A program made the position numbers and the translations under genes. 64,000 nucleotides of DNA from NCBI GenBank assembly GCA_022482925.1, contig JAKVOG010000011.1:1-64000 (forward strand), read 5' to 3'. Under the pieces are notes generated by a model. It searched no databases, had not been told where the DNA came from, and saw only the letters and a list, made by a program, of their open reading frames with translations. Numbering within the stretch: the stretch's first letter is position 1; each line of letters opens with the position of its first letter. Below are positions 10,885 through 20,385 of this stretch, in pieces. Origin of the DNA: Selenomonas sp. (GTDB lineage: Bacteria; Bacillota; Negativicutes; Selenomonadales; Selenomonadaceae).

Positions 10885-11934
10885 ATGGGAAATGAACAGG
10901 ATAATATAACCCGGCAACATATCCTATATAAAAGAAAACTACAGGCGCAGCGTCGTCGACGCGCGTTGATGAAGCTCTTGTTTCTGATGATGTTCCTCGG
11001 TGCGGTGATCGTCGGGGTGCTCTATGTTGGCTATACCCTGGTGTCCTGGGGGAGCAATGTCTACCATGAGTATCAGAGCATGTATGCCGGCTATTCTGAA
11101 CGGCAGCAGAACCGGCGTGGCAGTATCGATCCGCGGTTTGATGGCTATACGAATGTGCTGGTCATGGGGCTGGATGAAGGGGCTGATGAATCCGGACGAC
11201 CGGGCAAACGGGCGGATACGATACTGGTCATCAGCCTGGAGAATGAGACCGGTAAGGTACGGTTCATCAATATCCCGCGGGATACGTGGGTCACGATAAC
11301 CGGCAGCACGGATCAGTCGAAGTTAAAGGATGTCTATGCGATGGGCGGTGCACCGATGATGGTGCGCCAGGTCAATGCGTTGCTGGGGATATCCATCCAT
11401 CAGTATATTGCGGTAGATATGAATACCTTTGCGGATCTGATTGATGTCCTTGGCGGGATCGACATTTATGTCGAGAATGACATGGATTACGAGGATCCGA
11501 ATGCAGAGCTGGCCATCCATTTGAAAAAGGGGTATCAGCACCTTGATGGTCAGCAATCACAGCAGTATCTGCGTTATCGGGGCGAGGATCTCGGTGATGT
11601 CGGGCGGGTGCAGCGCCAGCAGAAGTTTGTCAAGGCACTGTATCAGAAACTGCTGCAGTTCAGTACGATCCCGCATTTGCCGGCGATTGCCGATATTTTC
11701 CAGCATCGGCTGGAAACCAGCGCTGAGGTATTTGACTCGGCACATCTGGCCAATGTCGTGCGTCGGATGAGCAGTGAGCCCCCGGTCAGCATCATGCTGC
11801 CGGGTACACCTGCCGAGCGGGATGAATCGATATGGATGCCGGATGAAAGCAACATCCAAAGCCGGATGCAGGAACTTTTCCCGGCGACAGGTTTGAGTGA
11901 AACGAAAGACGGCGAAAAGCCGGAGGAGGAATAA
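10885..11934 (+). CDS. LytR-CpsA-Psr family protein
   Basis: Membrane-anchored phosphotransferase of the LCP family, which attaches glycopolymers to peptidoglycan or related acceptors. It has a short basic cytoplasmic tail, one transmembrane segment at about residues 29-52 and an external LCP domain. The domain shows KRADTILVISL, FINIPRDTWV and YLRYRGEDLGDVGRVQRQQ, carrying the pyrophosphate-binding Arg and Asp residues. Its acceptor in a diderm Firmicute is not evident from the context. Confidence 0.92.
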   Translation: MGNEQDNITRQHILYKRKLQAQRRRRALMKLLFLMMFLGAVIVGVLYVGYTLVSWGSNVYHEYQSMYAGYSERQQNRRGSIDPRFDGYTNVLVMGLDEGADESGRPGKRADTILVISLENETGKVRFINIPRDTWVTITGSTDQSKLKDVYAMGGAPMMVRQVNALLGISIHQYIAVDMNTFADLIDVLGGIDIYVENDMDYEDPNAELAIHLKKGYQHLDGQQSQQYLRYRGEDLGDVGRVQRQQKFVKALYQKLLQFSTIPHLPAIADIFQHRLETSAEVFDSAHLANVVRRMSSEPPVSIMLPGTPAERDESIWMPDESNIQSRMQELFPATGLSETKDGEKPEEE

Positions 11935-11936
11935 TC

Positions 11937-12281
11937 TTGACGATTGAAGAAATGAGCCAGGCCATCTGTAAGGCGGCCAGCGATAAAAAAGCACGTGACA
12001 TCGTAATCATGGATATGAAGGGGATCTCATCCTCAACGGACTACTTTGTGGTCTGCTCAGCCAATACGGCTACGCAGGTACGGGCAATTGCCGACAATAT
12101 TGAGGAAGAACTGGCCAAAGAAGGCGTAGCATTCAACCATAAGGAAGGCTATCGCGAGGGCGAGTGGGTACTGCTGGACTTCGGCGATGTCATCGCCCAC
12201 GTATTCATGCAGGAAGCCCGTGAGTACTACGCGCTGGAGCGCCTCTGGGGTGATGCCGAACTTACGACGTATGAGGACTGA
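11937..12281 (+). CDS. rsfS: Ribosome silencing factor RsfS
   Basis: 114-residue factor that binds L14 and blocks subunit joining when nutrients are short. It starts with TTG 11937, three bases after the LCP stop, with GGAGGAATAA as ribosome site. Family signature: DIVIMDMKGISSSTDYFVVCSA, and toward the end EGEWVLLDFGDVIAHVF and the YYALERLW motif. Confidence 0.96.
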   Translation: MTIEEMSQAICKAASDKKARDIVIMDMKGISSSTDYFVVCSANTATQVRAIADNIEEELAKEGVAFNHKEGYREGEWVLLDFGDVIAHVFMQEAREYYALERLWGDAELTTYED

Positions 12282-12293
12282 TTGAGGGCAGCT

Positions 12294-13166
12294 ATGGAAG
12301 AGAAGAAGACACGGAAATATGGGCCTAGTACGGTGGCAACACTGAAAGTCGCCCGCCTGGGGGAAATGGGTGCGTTCCTCGATGCCGAGACCGGCAATAC
12401 CTCCGATGATATCCTGCTGCATAAGACACAGCAGACTGCACCCGTCAAGGTCGGAGAAGAAGTTGAGGTATTCCTGTATCTCGATCCGAAACGCCGGCTG
12501 ACCGCCAGCATGCGGGTTCCGCATATGAAAGAAGGGCAGATTGCCCGGGTCAAAGTCATCAATGTGAGCAAGGACGGTGCGTTTGTCGATGTGGGAGCGG
12601 AGCGTGGTATCTTCATGCCGTATGCCGGGATGCGTGGACGTCCTCAGATCGGCGAAGTGGTTTGGGCACAGCTCTACACGGATAAGTCCGGCCGCCTGGC
12701 AGTGACGATGGAGGTTGAGGACGCCATGCGTCGGGCTTCCCAGCGGGCTGATAAGGTGAAAGTGGGCGACCAGGTTACGGGAGCCATCTATAACTATACG
12801 GATAGCGGCGCGTTCCTGTTCAGTGAAGAGCACTATATTGTCTTCATCGATAATAAGGAACTCAAGGTGCGTCCAAAGGTTGGCGAGGTCGTTACGGCCC
12901 GTGTGACCTATGTGCGTCCGGACGGACGTCTGAATGCTTCGCTGCGTGAGGCTAAGGAGAAAGCACTGGTGAATGATTCACAGCGTATTCTCGAGCTGTT
13001 GGAAAGCCGTAAAGGGCAGATGCCATACAGTGATGAGTCTTCACCGGAAGTAATCCGCGACAAGTTTCAGATTTCCAAGGCGGCGTTTAAGCGTGCCTTA
13101 GGACACCTGATTCATGAGGGACTGGTCGAGGAAAAAGATGGTTGGACGTATTTGAAAGAGAAATAA
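12294..13166 (+). CDS. cvfB: S1 RNA-binding protein, CvfB family
   Basis: CvfB/YitL-type protein with several S1-like RNA-binding domains (first around residues 10-75, second around 80-145, third around 155-220) and a C-terminal winged helix of about 60 residues. ATG 12294 is preferred, with GAGGG upstream; a TTG at 12282 directly abuts the rsfS stop. In other Firmicutes CvfB affects expression of virulence factors, but its target is not visible here. Last gene of the housekeeping run. Confidence 0.85.
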   Translation: MEEKKTRKYGPSTVATLKVARLGEMGAFLDAETGNTSDDILLHKTQQTAPVKVGEEVEVFLYLDPKRRLTASMRVPHMKEGQIARVKVINVSKDGAFVDVGAERGIFMPYAGMRGRPQIGEVVWAQLYTDKSGRLAVTMEVEDAMRRASQRADKVKVGDQVTGAIYNYTDSGAFLFSEEHYIVFIDNKELKVRPKVGEVVTARVTYVRPDGRLNASLREAKEKALVNDSQRILELLESRKGQMPYSDESSPEVIRDKFQISKAAFKRALGHLIHEGLVEEKDGWTYLKEK

Positions 13167-13283
13167 GCGTCTTTTTGCGAAATTTTTTGCAGATTAGAAG
13201 GATTTTGCTGCTTAAGGGCGAATATTGACATCATAGATGAATATTAATGGGATATAACGAATTCAAATATGGGGGCGAATTTG

Positions 13284-14237
13284 ATGGCAACAGAAACGAG
13301 TGGAGATAAAAAAGGCATCCTGCTTGAAACGGGTACCAATGAATTTGAAATCGTGGAGTTCAGCATTGGTCAGGTAAACTATGGCATCAACGTAGCGAAG
13401 GTCCGTGAGGTTATCACGCGTACGCCGGTTACGAATATGCCGCAGGCACATCCGTATATCGATGGACTGTTCACACTGCGTGGCAAAGCGATTCCATTGG
13501 TGAACCTGCCGCGCTGCCTGAATGTGCAGACGAATGCCGAGCCGAAGAATATTATCGTGACGGAGATCAACAACTATAACATCGGTTTTTTGGTGGAGAA
13601 TGTTTCCCGTATCCATCGTATTTCCTGGAAGGATATGGAGCCAGCTCCGGAAGTTGGCGATCAGTCCCGTGTGGTTGGCATCATCAAGATGGAAGACCGC
13701 ATTGTACTGCTGCTTGATTTCGAGACCATTATTGCCGAGATCAATCCGGAGATCAATGCCAAGCTCACTACCTATGAAGATGCGAATGAGGATGTACGGT
13801 CCAAGCGCTCGGATGTTCATGTCGTCGTAGCTGAGGATTCGCCGATGCTGCGTGACCTGCTCGTCACGACGCTGCATGAGTCCGGCTATCGTTACGTTCG
13901 TGACTTCGGTAATGGGCAGGATGCCTGGGATTACCTGCTGGGATTGTCCAAGAAGGGCGGTCAGATCAGCAGCCATGTCGGCATAATCGTCTCGGATGTC
14001 GAGATGCCGAAGATGGATGGACATCGCCTGCTCAAGCTGGTCCGTGCAGATGACCGCCTGGGCGAGGTTCCACTCGTCCTGTTCTCGTCCCTGATCAGTG
14101 ATGAGATGCGCATCAAAGGTGAGCAGCTTGGTGCTTCCGGACAGATCGCAAAACCGGAAATCAATCAACTGATTGGTTTGCTGGATAATCTGGTCTTTGG
14201 TAAACCGCTGACGGATAGTGAAGAGAACGTCGGCTGA
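13284..14237 (+). CDS. cheV: Chemotaxis coupling protein CheV
   Basis: Fusion of a CheW-like scaffold (about residues 15-155, FSIGQVNYGINVAKVREV) and a response-regulator receiver (about residues 175-300). The receiver keeps the acidic pair (VAEDSP), the phospho-acceptor Asp in IVSDVEMPKMDG, the Ser/Thr switch (FSS) and the Lys in AKPE. ATG 13284 follows GGGGGCG; an in-frame ATG at 13269 lies within the ribosome site region. It implies a motile or formerly motile ancestor, but no other chemotaxis gene is in the window. Confidence 0.93.
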   Translation: MATETSGDKKGILLETGTNEFEIVEFSIGQVNYGINVAKVREVITRTPVTNMPQAHPYIDGLFTLRGKAIPLVNLPRCLNVQTNAEPKNIIVTEINNYNIGFLVENVSRIHRISWKDMEPAPEVGDQSRVVGIIKMEDRIVLLLDFETIIAEINPEINAKLTTYEDANEDVRSKRSDVHVVVAEDSPMLRDLLVTTLHESGYRYVRDFGNGQDAWDYLLGLSKKGGQISSHVGIIVSDVEMPKMDGHRLLKLVRADDRLGEVPLVLFSSLISDEMRIKGEQLGASGQIAKPEINQLIGLLDNLVFGKPLTDSEENVG

Positions 14238-14257
14238 CTGGGTAAACTTTAATCTTT

Positions 14258-14291
14258 AAGAGCTGCCGCTGTATTGCGGTAGCTCTTTTAT
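14258..14291 (+). terminator. Terminator of cheV
   Basis: AAGAGCTGCCGC / GCGGTAGCTCTT hairpin with a 6-base loop, then TTTATT. Confidence 0.85.
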
Positions 14292-14341
14292 TGTGGTAGA
14301 ATGGTACTAATTGGTATTTTGACTTGAAGAGGTATTCGTTC

Positions 14342-15388
14342 ATGCGAAGATATACATCGCTGCTGTTGACGGCCTTCCTGCTGCTGCTGATCGTGGTAGC
14401 AGGTTCTGTTTATCTGGCAGGAGCTGGACGGGATGAACAGCATCGGCCAATGCGGGAGATCCGGGTCTATACTACGCTTCCAGCGGAGCATGCAGCTATA
14501 CTGAGTGCAGCCTATGAGGCAGAGCATGAGGTAAGGGTAAACTTCATTACGTTATCATCGGATGAAGTGCTCAGCCACTTAAAGGATCAGGCTGCTCAGG
14601 CAGATGATCGTGCGGCTTCCATGGTATTGGCTGATAAGGACACGTTGAGTAAAGCATCGGCGGCAGGTTATCTGACTCCGTACCTTTCGGAAGCTGGTGA
14701 CCAGGTATCCGCTGATTTCCGACAGGAAAGTGGTTATTGGGTTGGTGTCTGGTATGATCCGATCGTGTTCTGTGTGAATCGTGATTATCTGAAGACCTTG
14801 CCGATGGTACCGGATACCTGGGCGGAACTGGCCAGAAAGCCGGATGTACGTATCGGGGTGACGGACTTCCTGGCGGCAGATGCTTCGGCCAACCTGCTGT
14901 TGAGCATGATTGCTCAGTTTGGTGATAAAGAAACGTATGACATTTGGCGTCAGATTCATCCGAAAGTAGTGCAGTATGCGCGTTACCTGTCCAATCCGGT
15001 CCGCCAGGCTGGCATGGGTGAGGTGGATGTAGCGATTGCGGTGGAGAGTGAAACGATCCGCTATCTGCAGGATGGCTATCCGCTTAAAGTGATCTATCCG
15101 GCTGATGGCACGGCGGCGATTATTACAGGGACTGCGATGGCGGTCAATGGGAAATCGTCGGATGCGGCTGCAGCCAGGGCCTTTGCTGACTGGTTGCTGA
15201 CCGATGAAGCACAGCAGGCATTGCAGAAGCAGGGCTTCTATTTTGTCCCGACGAATCCGGGCACACTGGCATATAAGACATTTGCGGGCAAGAATATGAT
15301 CTTGTTCAATCAGCCGGTGCTTTATACGGCGCAACAAAAACACGACTTTCTGGACCGCTGGGTCAAGGAAATCCGCTTCAGCAAGTAA
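14342..15388 (+). CDS. Periplasmic solute-binding protein, iron(III)-type
   Basis: Extracellular solute-binding protein of about 348 residues, resembling the Fe(III)/thiamine class. A basic start and hydrophobic stretch (LLLTAFLLLLIVVAGSVYLAG) form a signal or membrane anchor. The mature part begins at IRVYTTLPAEHAAIL, with SGYWVGVWYDP in the middle as in iron-binding homologues. ATG 14342 follows AAGAGG; a TTG at 14324 is also in frame. No permease or ATPase gene is adjacent, so it is an orphan and the ligand is uncertain. Confidence 0.75.
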   Translation: MRRYTSLLLTAFLLLLIVVAGSVYLAGAGRDEQHRPMREIRVYTTLPAEHAAILSAAYEAEHEVRVNFITLSSDEVLSHLKDQAAQADDRAASMVLADKDTLSKASAAGYLTPYLSEAGDQVSADFRQESGYWVGVWYDPIVFCVNRDYLKTLPMVPDTWAELARKPDVRIGVTDFLAADASANLLLSMIAQFGDKETYDIWRQIHPKVVQYARYLSNPVRQAGMGEVDVAIAVESETIRYLQDGYPLKVIYPADGTAAIITGTAMAVNGKSSDAAAARAFADWLLTDEAQQALQKQGFYFVPTNPGTLAYKTFAGKNMILFNQPVLYTAQQKHDFLDRWVKEIRFSK

Positions 15389-15508
15389 AGCGAAGTGATG
15401 GCAGAGGATGCTGACTGCATGGCTGGTCGGTATCCTCTGTGCGTGATTTTAGGGTAATTTACCGTGAAGAATATGAATTGTATAACAATGATTTAGGAGG
15501 AAAAAGAA

Positions 15509-16840
15509 GTGAAAGCAGGTTTTATCAGCCTGGGCTGCTCAAAGAACCTCGTCGATACGGAGGTTATGCTGGGCGAGCTCAAGGCACATGGTATTGAACT
15601 GACGAATGAGCCGCAGGAGGCAGATATTCTCATTGTCAACACCTGTGCGTTCATTCAGTCGGCCAAGGAAGAGTCCATCACGACGGTTCTGAACATGGCT
15701 GATTACAAGGAATCCGGCCGCTGCCGCAGCCTGATCGTAGCCGGATGCCTCGGGCAGCGTTATAAGCAGGAACTGCTCGATGAACTGCCGGAAGCGGATG
15801 CGATTCTCGGGACAGGTGCCTGGAGCCGCATCATGGAAGCTGTTGAGGAAACGCTCAAAGGGCATCGCGTAGTCATTGCTGATGAGGATGATACGCTCTA
15901 TGATGAGAATACGCCGCGTATCACGACGACACCGGATTATACCGCGTATGTCAAGATCGCGGAGGGCTGTGACAATCATTGCGCCTTCTGTGCAATCCCG
16001 CAGATCCGCGGGCATTTCCGCAGCCGTAGGATTCGAGGATATCTGCAAGGAAGTAGAGCATCTGACTGAGCATGGTGTACGTGAGGTCGTATTCATTGCC
16101 CAGGACAGCACGAACTATGGCGCGATCTCTACGGGCGTCCGGCGCTGGCCGAGCTGCTGCGCGAAGTCGTCAAGGTACCGAAACTCAAGTGGGTCGTACT
16201 CTTGTACTGCTACCCGAAGTTCTTCACCGATGAGCTCATCGATGTTTATGCGACGGAGCCGAAGGTCTGCAAGTATGTCGACCTGCCGTTGCAGCATGCA
16301 CATAACTCGGTGCTGAAATCCATGCATCGTCCGGACACGCAGGAGCAGATGATCACCCTGATCAGGAAACTGCGTGAGCGTGTTCCGGGTGTCACCATCC
16401 GTTCGACGTTCATCGTCGGGTTCCCGGGGGAGACCGATGCCCAGTATCAGACGCTGCGCCAGTTCCTTATCGATCAGCGGCTGGACAAGGTCGGTGTATT
16501 CACCTATTCCCGTGAAGAGGATACGCCTGCCTACGATATGCCCAACCAGATTCCGGAAGAAATCATGCAGGAGCGCTATCATGATCTCATGAGCGTGCAG
16601 AGCAAGATCTCCGAGCAGGTCAACCAGAGCTTTGAGGGCAAGGAACTGGAAGTGCTCATCGAAGGCCGCGATGAAGAGCAGCCGAATATCGCTGTGGGCC
16701 GTTCGTATCGTGAGGCACCAGAGGTTGACGGGCAGGTCTATGTTGAGAACGACACCGACAGCAAGCCGGGCGATATCATCCGGGTCAAGGTCCTGCAGGG
16801 CTTTACCTATGATGTAGTCGGTGAGCGGATCGACGGCTGA
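15509..16840 (+). CDS. rimO: Ribosomal protein S12 methylthiotransferase RimO (two frameshifts)
   Basis: Radical-SAM enzyme that methylthiolates an aspartate of S12. It starts GTG 15509 after AGGAGG. The N-terminal MTTase domain shows GCSKNLVDTE and NTCAF. The radical SAM cluster is CDNHCAFC near residue 155, and a C-terminal TRAM domain follows. An extra base near 16033 and a missing base near 16125 shift the frame out and back; correction gives IEDICKEVEHLTEHG and YGADLYGRPALAELL, as in the family. About 443 residues when repaired. Confidence 0.93.
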
Positions 16841-16955
16841 GAAGCCAAAAAGAATTGAGGCGGGAACCGGACGGCTGAAAGGCTGTTATTGGTGAGCTGC
16901 TTACAGGGGACCGATTGGTCACCCGATAGGATATATTTTTGATAGGAGTATTTAT

Positions 16956-18544
16956 TTGAAACAGGAATTAAAAGCATTCGGAACGATCGAATTGAGTCGT
17001 AAAACACTGCAGGCCGTAGAGGCTATGGGCTTTGAGGAGCCATCGCCAATCCAGGCACAGACCATCCCGCTCGCACTGGAAGGTCATGATGTCATCGGCC
17101 AGGCCCAGACGGGTACAGGCAAGACGGCAGCATTCGGTATCCCAACGGTCGAGAAAGTGGCAGAGAAGGTCCCGCATATTCAGGCACTGGTGCTGTCACC
17201 GACGCGTGAGCTGGCTATCCAGACGGCAGAAGAACTCAATAAGATTGGTCAGTTCAAACATGTTCGTACACTGCCGGTATATGGTGGCCAGGCCATTGAC
17301 CGTCAGATCCGTGCGTTGAAGCGCGGCGTTCACATTATCGTAGGCACGCCGGGTCGTCTGATCGACCATCTGAACCGTGGAACAATCAAGCTGGAAGAAG
17401 TACAGACGCTGGTACTGGATGAAGCAGATGAAATGCTGGATATGGGATTCATCGATGACATCGAGCGTATCCTGAAGACCATTCCGGCGGAGCGCCAGAC
17501 GCTGCTGTTCTCGGCAACGATGCCGGCTCCAATCGAGAAATTGTCCCGTCGTTATATGAATCATCCGCAGCGGGTCACGATTGCCAGAGAGAACCTGACA
17601 GTGCCTCTGATCGATCAGATCTACTACGAGACCCGTGAGAAATTTGAAGGCCTCTGCCGTGTACTCGATGTGGAAGAGACCGGCAAGCTCATCATCTTCT
17701 GCCGCACGAAGCGCGCCGTCGATGAACTGGTTTCCTCACTGGATGCCCGCGGCTATTCCGCTGGCGGACTGCATGGCGATCTCTCACAGGTTCAGCGTGA
17801 CCGCGTCATGAAGAAGTTCCGTGAGGGCCGGATTGATATCCTGATTGCTACGGATGTGGCGGCCCGCGGTATCGATATCGATGATATCACCCATGTCATC
17901 AACTATGATATCCCGCAGGATCATGAATCCTACGTGCACCGTATTGGCCGTACCGGCCGTGCCGGCCGCACAGGTGTAGCTATGACGTTCATCCAGCCAA
18001 AGGAATACCGTCAGCTGCGTCTGATCATGAAGCTCGCGCATACGAAGATCCAGCGTCGTGAGCTGCCGACGGCATCTGATCTCCTGGAGCATCAGAAGAG
18101 CCTGGTGCAGGAGCGCCTGATGAAGACGCTGCAGCAGAACCATTATGATGATTATCATACGGTCATTGCGGATGTAGCTGCTGAAGGCTACGACCTGGTG
18201 GATATCGCAGCGGCAGCGCTGAAGCTGTCTATCGAAGGCTTCAAGGATGCTGAGGAAGAACAGGCCACTGCTTCTGAGGGCTTTGGCGATACGGGCGGTG
18301 CACCGGGCATGGTTCGTCTGTTCCTGAACATCGGCCGCAGCCAGAAGATCGTCCGTCGGATGTGGTACGGGCCATTGCGACCGAGGCAGATATCCCGGGC
18401 GACACCATCGGCGTCATCAACATCTACGACAAGTTCACCTTTGTGGAAGTGCCGGAAGATGTGGCTGAGCGGGTCATGAGCATCATGCATCGTAACACGG
18501 TCAAGGGCTACAAGATCAACGTGGAGCCTGCCCGGAAACGATAA
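16956..18544 (+). CDS. DEAD-box RNA helicase with DbpA-type tail (one frameshift)
   Basis: ATP-dependent RNA helicase of the CshA/DeaD group. RecA-like domain 1 has the Q motif, AQTGTGKTAAFG, PTRELA, DEADEMLDMGF and SAT. Domain 2 has ATDVAARGIDID and HRIGRTGRAGRTG. It ends in a DbpA-type RNA-binding domain that begins near residue 450 (MVRLFLNIGR). A missing C near 18346 breaks the frame inside this domain; the continuation (DVVRAIATEADIPGDTIG to NVEPARKR) is in the next frame. TTG 16956 follows AGGAG. Confidence 0.94.
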
Positions 18545-18593
18545 GAGAAAGAGAAGCGGAATCGTAAGAACTCTTGAAAGAAGGAATCATACG

Positions 18594-19219
18594 ATGAACA
18601 AGACAAAGAAACTTCTGGCAGCGGCCGGTGTGGCCTCTGCACTCATCATGGGGGTCAGCAGCCAGCCTGCGGCCGAGGCAGCGGCAGAAGCTGTCCAAAC
18701 GCAGCCCGCAGTTGGCTACACGTATACCAGCAAGGTCTATGGCTACACCATCCAATGCCCGAAGAAACCGAATGTCATCCCGGCCAGCATGCTGTATGAG
18801 GCAAGAAGGGTGAAGTGCTGATCTTCGACAATGATGGCTATAATATCAAGAATGCCTGGGTCGTTCTGACCAATGCTTTTGATGAGAAAAAGATGCCAGA
18901 CCTGAACAAGCTCAAAGAGGCTGATGCCAGGAAATACCTGTCGGAGCTGATGGGCAGCAATGGTTACGAAGGTGTCATGCTGATCAATCTCAGTGCGACC
19001 AATAAGGCAATCTATGCAGTTACAGCCAAGACGGTCGATATCGATACTGACGGCGATGGCAAGGTGGATGCAACGGCGACTGCCAATACGCAGATGGCAG
19101 TTACGTTCTTCCGTGGCAATAAAAATGGACGTTACTCTGTCCAGTTGATCGATAATCCGGTTTTACGGGAAAGCGCGTTGAAGGATTTCCAGAAAGGCGT
19201 TGTAAGTTTCCGGGAATGA
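18594..19219 (+). CDS. Secreted protein of unknown function (one frameshift)
   Basis: The N-terminus is a signal peptide (KKLLAAAGVASALIMGVSS, cleavage about residue 30), followed by about 175 residues. A missing G near 18806 (GAGGCAAGAAG) shifts the frame between YTSKVYGYTIQCPKKP and KGEVLIFDNDGYNIKNAW. An acidic stretch DIDTDGDGKVDATA near the C-terminus resembles a calcium-binding loop, but this is only by eye. I do not recognise a named family. Probably exported to the periplasm or surface. Confidence 0.7.
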
Positions 19220-19239
19220 TTCAGGTGGGAATGTGATTC

Positions 19240-19286
19240 AAGCTGCTATGCTGATGCCTTTTGGTGGTCAGCATGGCAGCTTTTTG
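19240..19286 (+). terminator. Terminator after the secreted protein
   Basis: AAGCTGCTATGCTGA (19240-19254) pairs with TCAGCATGGCAGCTT (19268-19282) with one mismatch, then TTT. Confidence 0.88.
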
Positions 19287-19418
19287 TATCGCATCATGTG
19301 ACTGGCGGGGAACTTTATTCCAGCCTGTGGCAGGATTTTTCCCGTTGATGAAGAAATATATACATATTATGACGATTGAATAATCATTGGCATATTGTAA
19401 TAGATGGGGGAATTTTGG

Positions 19419-20114
19419 ATGGAGCAGATGAGAAAATATCAGGTTTCGTTGCTTATGGGCCTGGTTATGCTGACCTTGTCAGCGGGGACTGTTTCAGCAG
19501 CGGATACTGCCGGAGCAACCGCAGAATCTCAGCAGAAACCGGCAATGAATACAACGAAAACGAAAACCGTAGATGCCCGGCAGGTTGAAGCTGCAGCGGA
19601 GTCCGTTGGCAGGGCTGTTCCTCATCCTTTGCTGCATTGGGACTCTGTAGAAAAACGACCGCACGAAATAAAGGAGTCTGATGAGCCATTGGTAATTGTG
19701 CATAATGCGGTCCCAATTATCATCACAGCTGCGGACATTGATGCTCAGAATAAGGAAGCACAGCATCAGAAAAAAGGCAGTGCAGTCATACCAATTCAGC
19801 CTTCGGTGCCCAACAGGCCGCTTCTTCCGGAAAAGCAGCCAGCCCCTATTGCTCCACCCGTAGTGAAACCGGCGCCTGTGCAGCAGGCTTTACCTGCCGC
19901 ACAGACCGTAGCCGACCGCAATGCCGTGGAACTGCCGCCCATCCAACCGGTTGCGCAGCAGACGGCTGGCCCGACTGTCAGCAGACCGGCAGAGAAAACG
20001 GTAGAACTGCCGCCGATTAAGCCGGTAACTGCCGCCCGCATCAAAGCAGCACCAGTGCAGTCTGCAGATACCGTAGAACTGCCGCCAATCCAGCCGGTAA
20101 GATCAGGTAAATAA
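19419..20114 (+). CDS. Exported Pro-rich protein with ELPPI repeats, unknown
   Basis: About 231 residues. A clear signal peptide (MLTLSAGTVSAAD, cleavage near residue 28) is followed by a low-complexity Pro/Ala/Gln region without recognisable domain. Three nearly identical motifs V-E-L-P-P-I-(Q/K)-P-V occur at about residues 170, 195 and 219, spaced 25 and 24 residues, the last at the very C-terminus. ATG 19419 is chosen because GGGGGAA lies before it; ATG 19404 is in frame but upstream of that site. Likely a periplasmic or envelope-spanning extended protein; function unknown. Confidence 0.72.
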   Translation: MEQMRKYQVSLLMGLVMLTLSAGTVSAADTAGATAESQQKPAMNTTKTKTVDARQVEAAAESVGRAVPHPLLHWDSVEKRPHEIKESDEPLVIVHNAVPIIITAADIDAQNKEAQHQKKGSAVIPIQPSVPNRPLLPEKQPAPIAPPVVKPAPVQQALPAAQTVADRNAVELPPIQPVAQQTAGPTVSRPAEKTVELPPIKPVTAARIKAAPVQSADTVELPPIQPVRSGK

Positions 20115-20168
20115 AAAAGTGCCGTCCCTGCACCTCAATGGTAATGGTGCAGGAACGGCGCTTTTTTA
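20113..20168. terminator. Terminator, usable on both strands
   Basis: GTGCCGTCCCTGCACC (20119-20134) pairs with GGTGCAGGAACGGCGC (20145-20160), with a T run on the right and an A run on the left. Confidence 0.88.
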
Positions 20169-20231
20169 TTGCTTATTTTTGCTTGTGGTACAAAAAAACC
20201 GCTATCTTTCAATAGCGGTCTGATTTACAAA

Positions 20232-20307
20232 TGGCAGGGGTAGCTGGATTCGAACCAACGCATGCGGGATTCAGAGACCCGTGCCTTACCAGCTTGGCGA
20301 TACCCCT
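20232..20307 (-). tRNA. tRNA-Gln (CTG)
   Basis: On the reverse strand the cloverleaf begins AGGGGTATCGCCAAG, typical of tRNA-Gln. The anticodon is CTG in the loop CTCTGAA. The acceptor pairs fully with TACCCCT, and G73 and CCA are encoded. Confidence 0.94.
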
Positions 20308-20385
20308 GTGTGGACATTGCTGTCAACATCAATAAATTATATCGGTTTTTATCAGTGTTGTCAATAGCTGATTGAAATTTATTTG

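Noticed and set aside
13225-13258. cheV promoter TTGACA/TATAAC
   Set aside because: The spacer is 22 bases, too long for a normal sigma-70 promoter; no better pair was found.
15402-15440. Hairpin CAGAGGAT / ATCCTCTG after the binding-protein gene as terminator
   Set aside because: No T tract follows closely and the loop is long; left uncalled.
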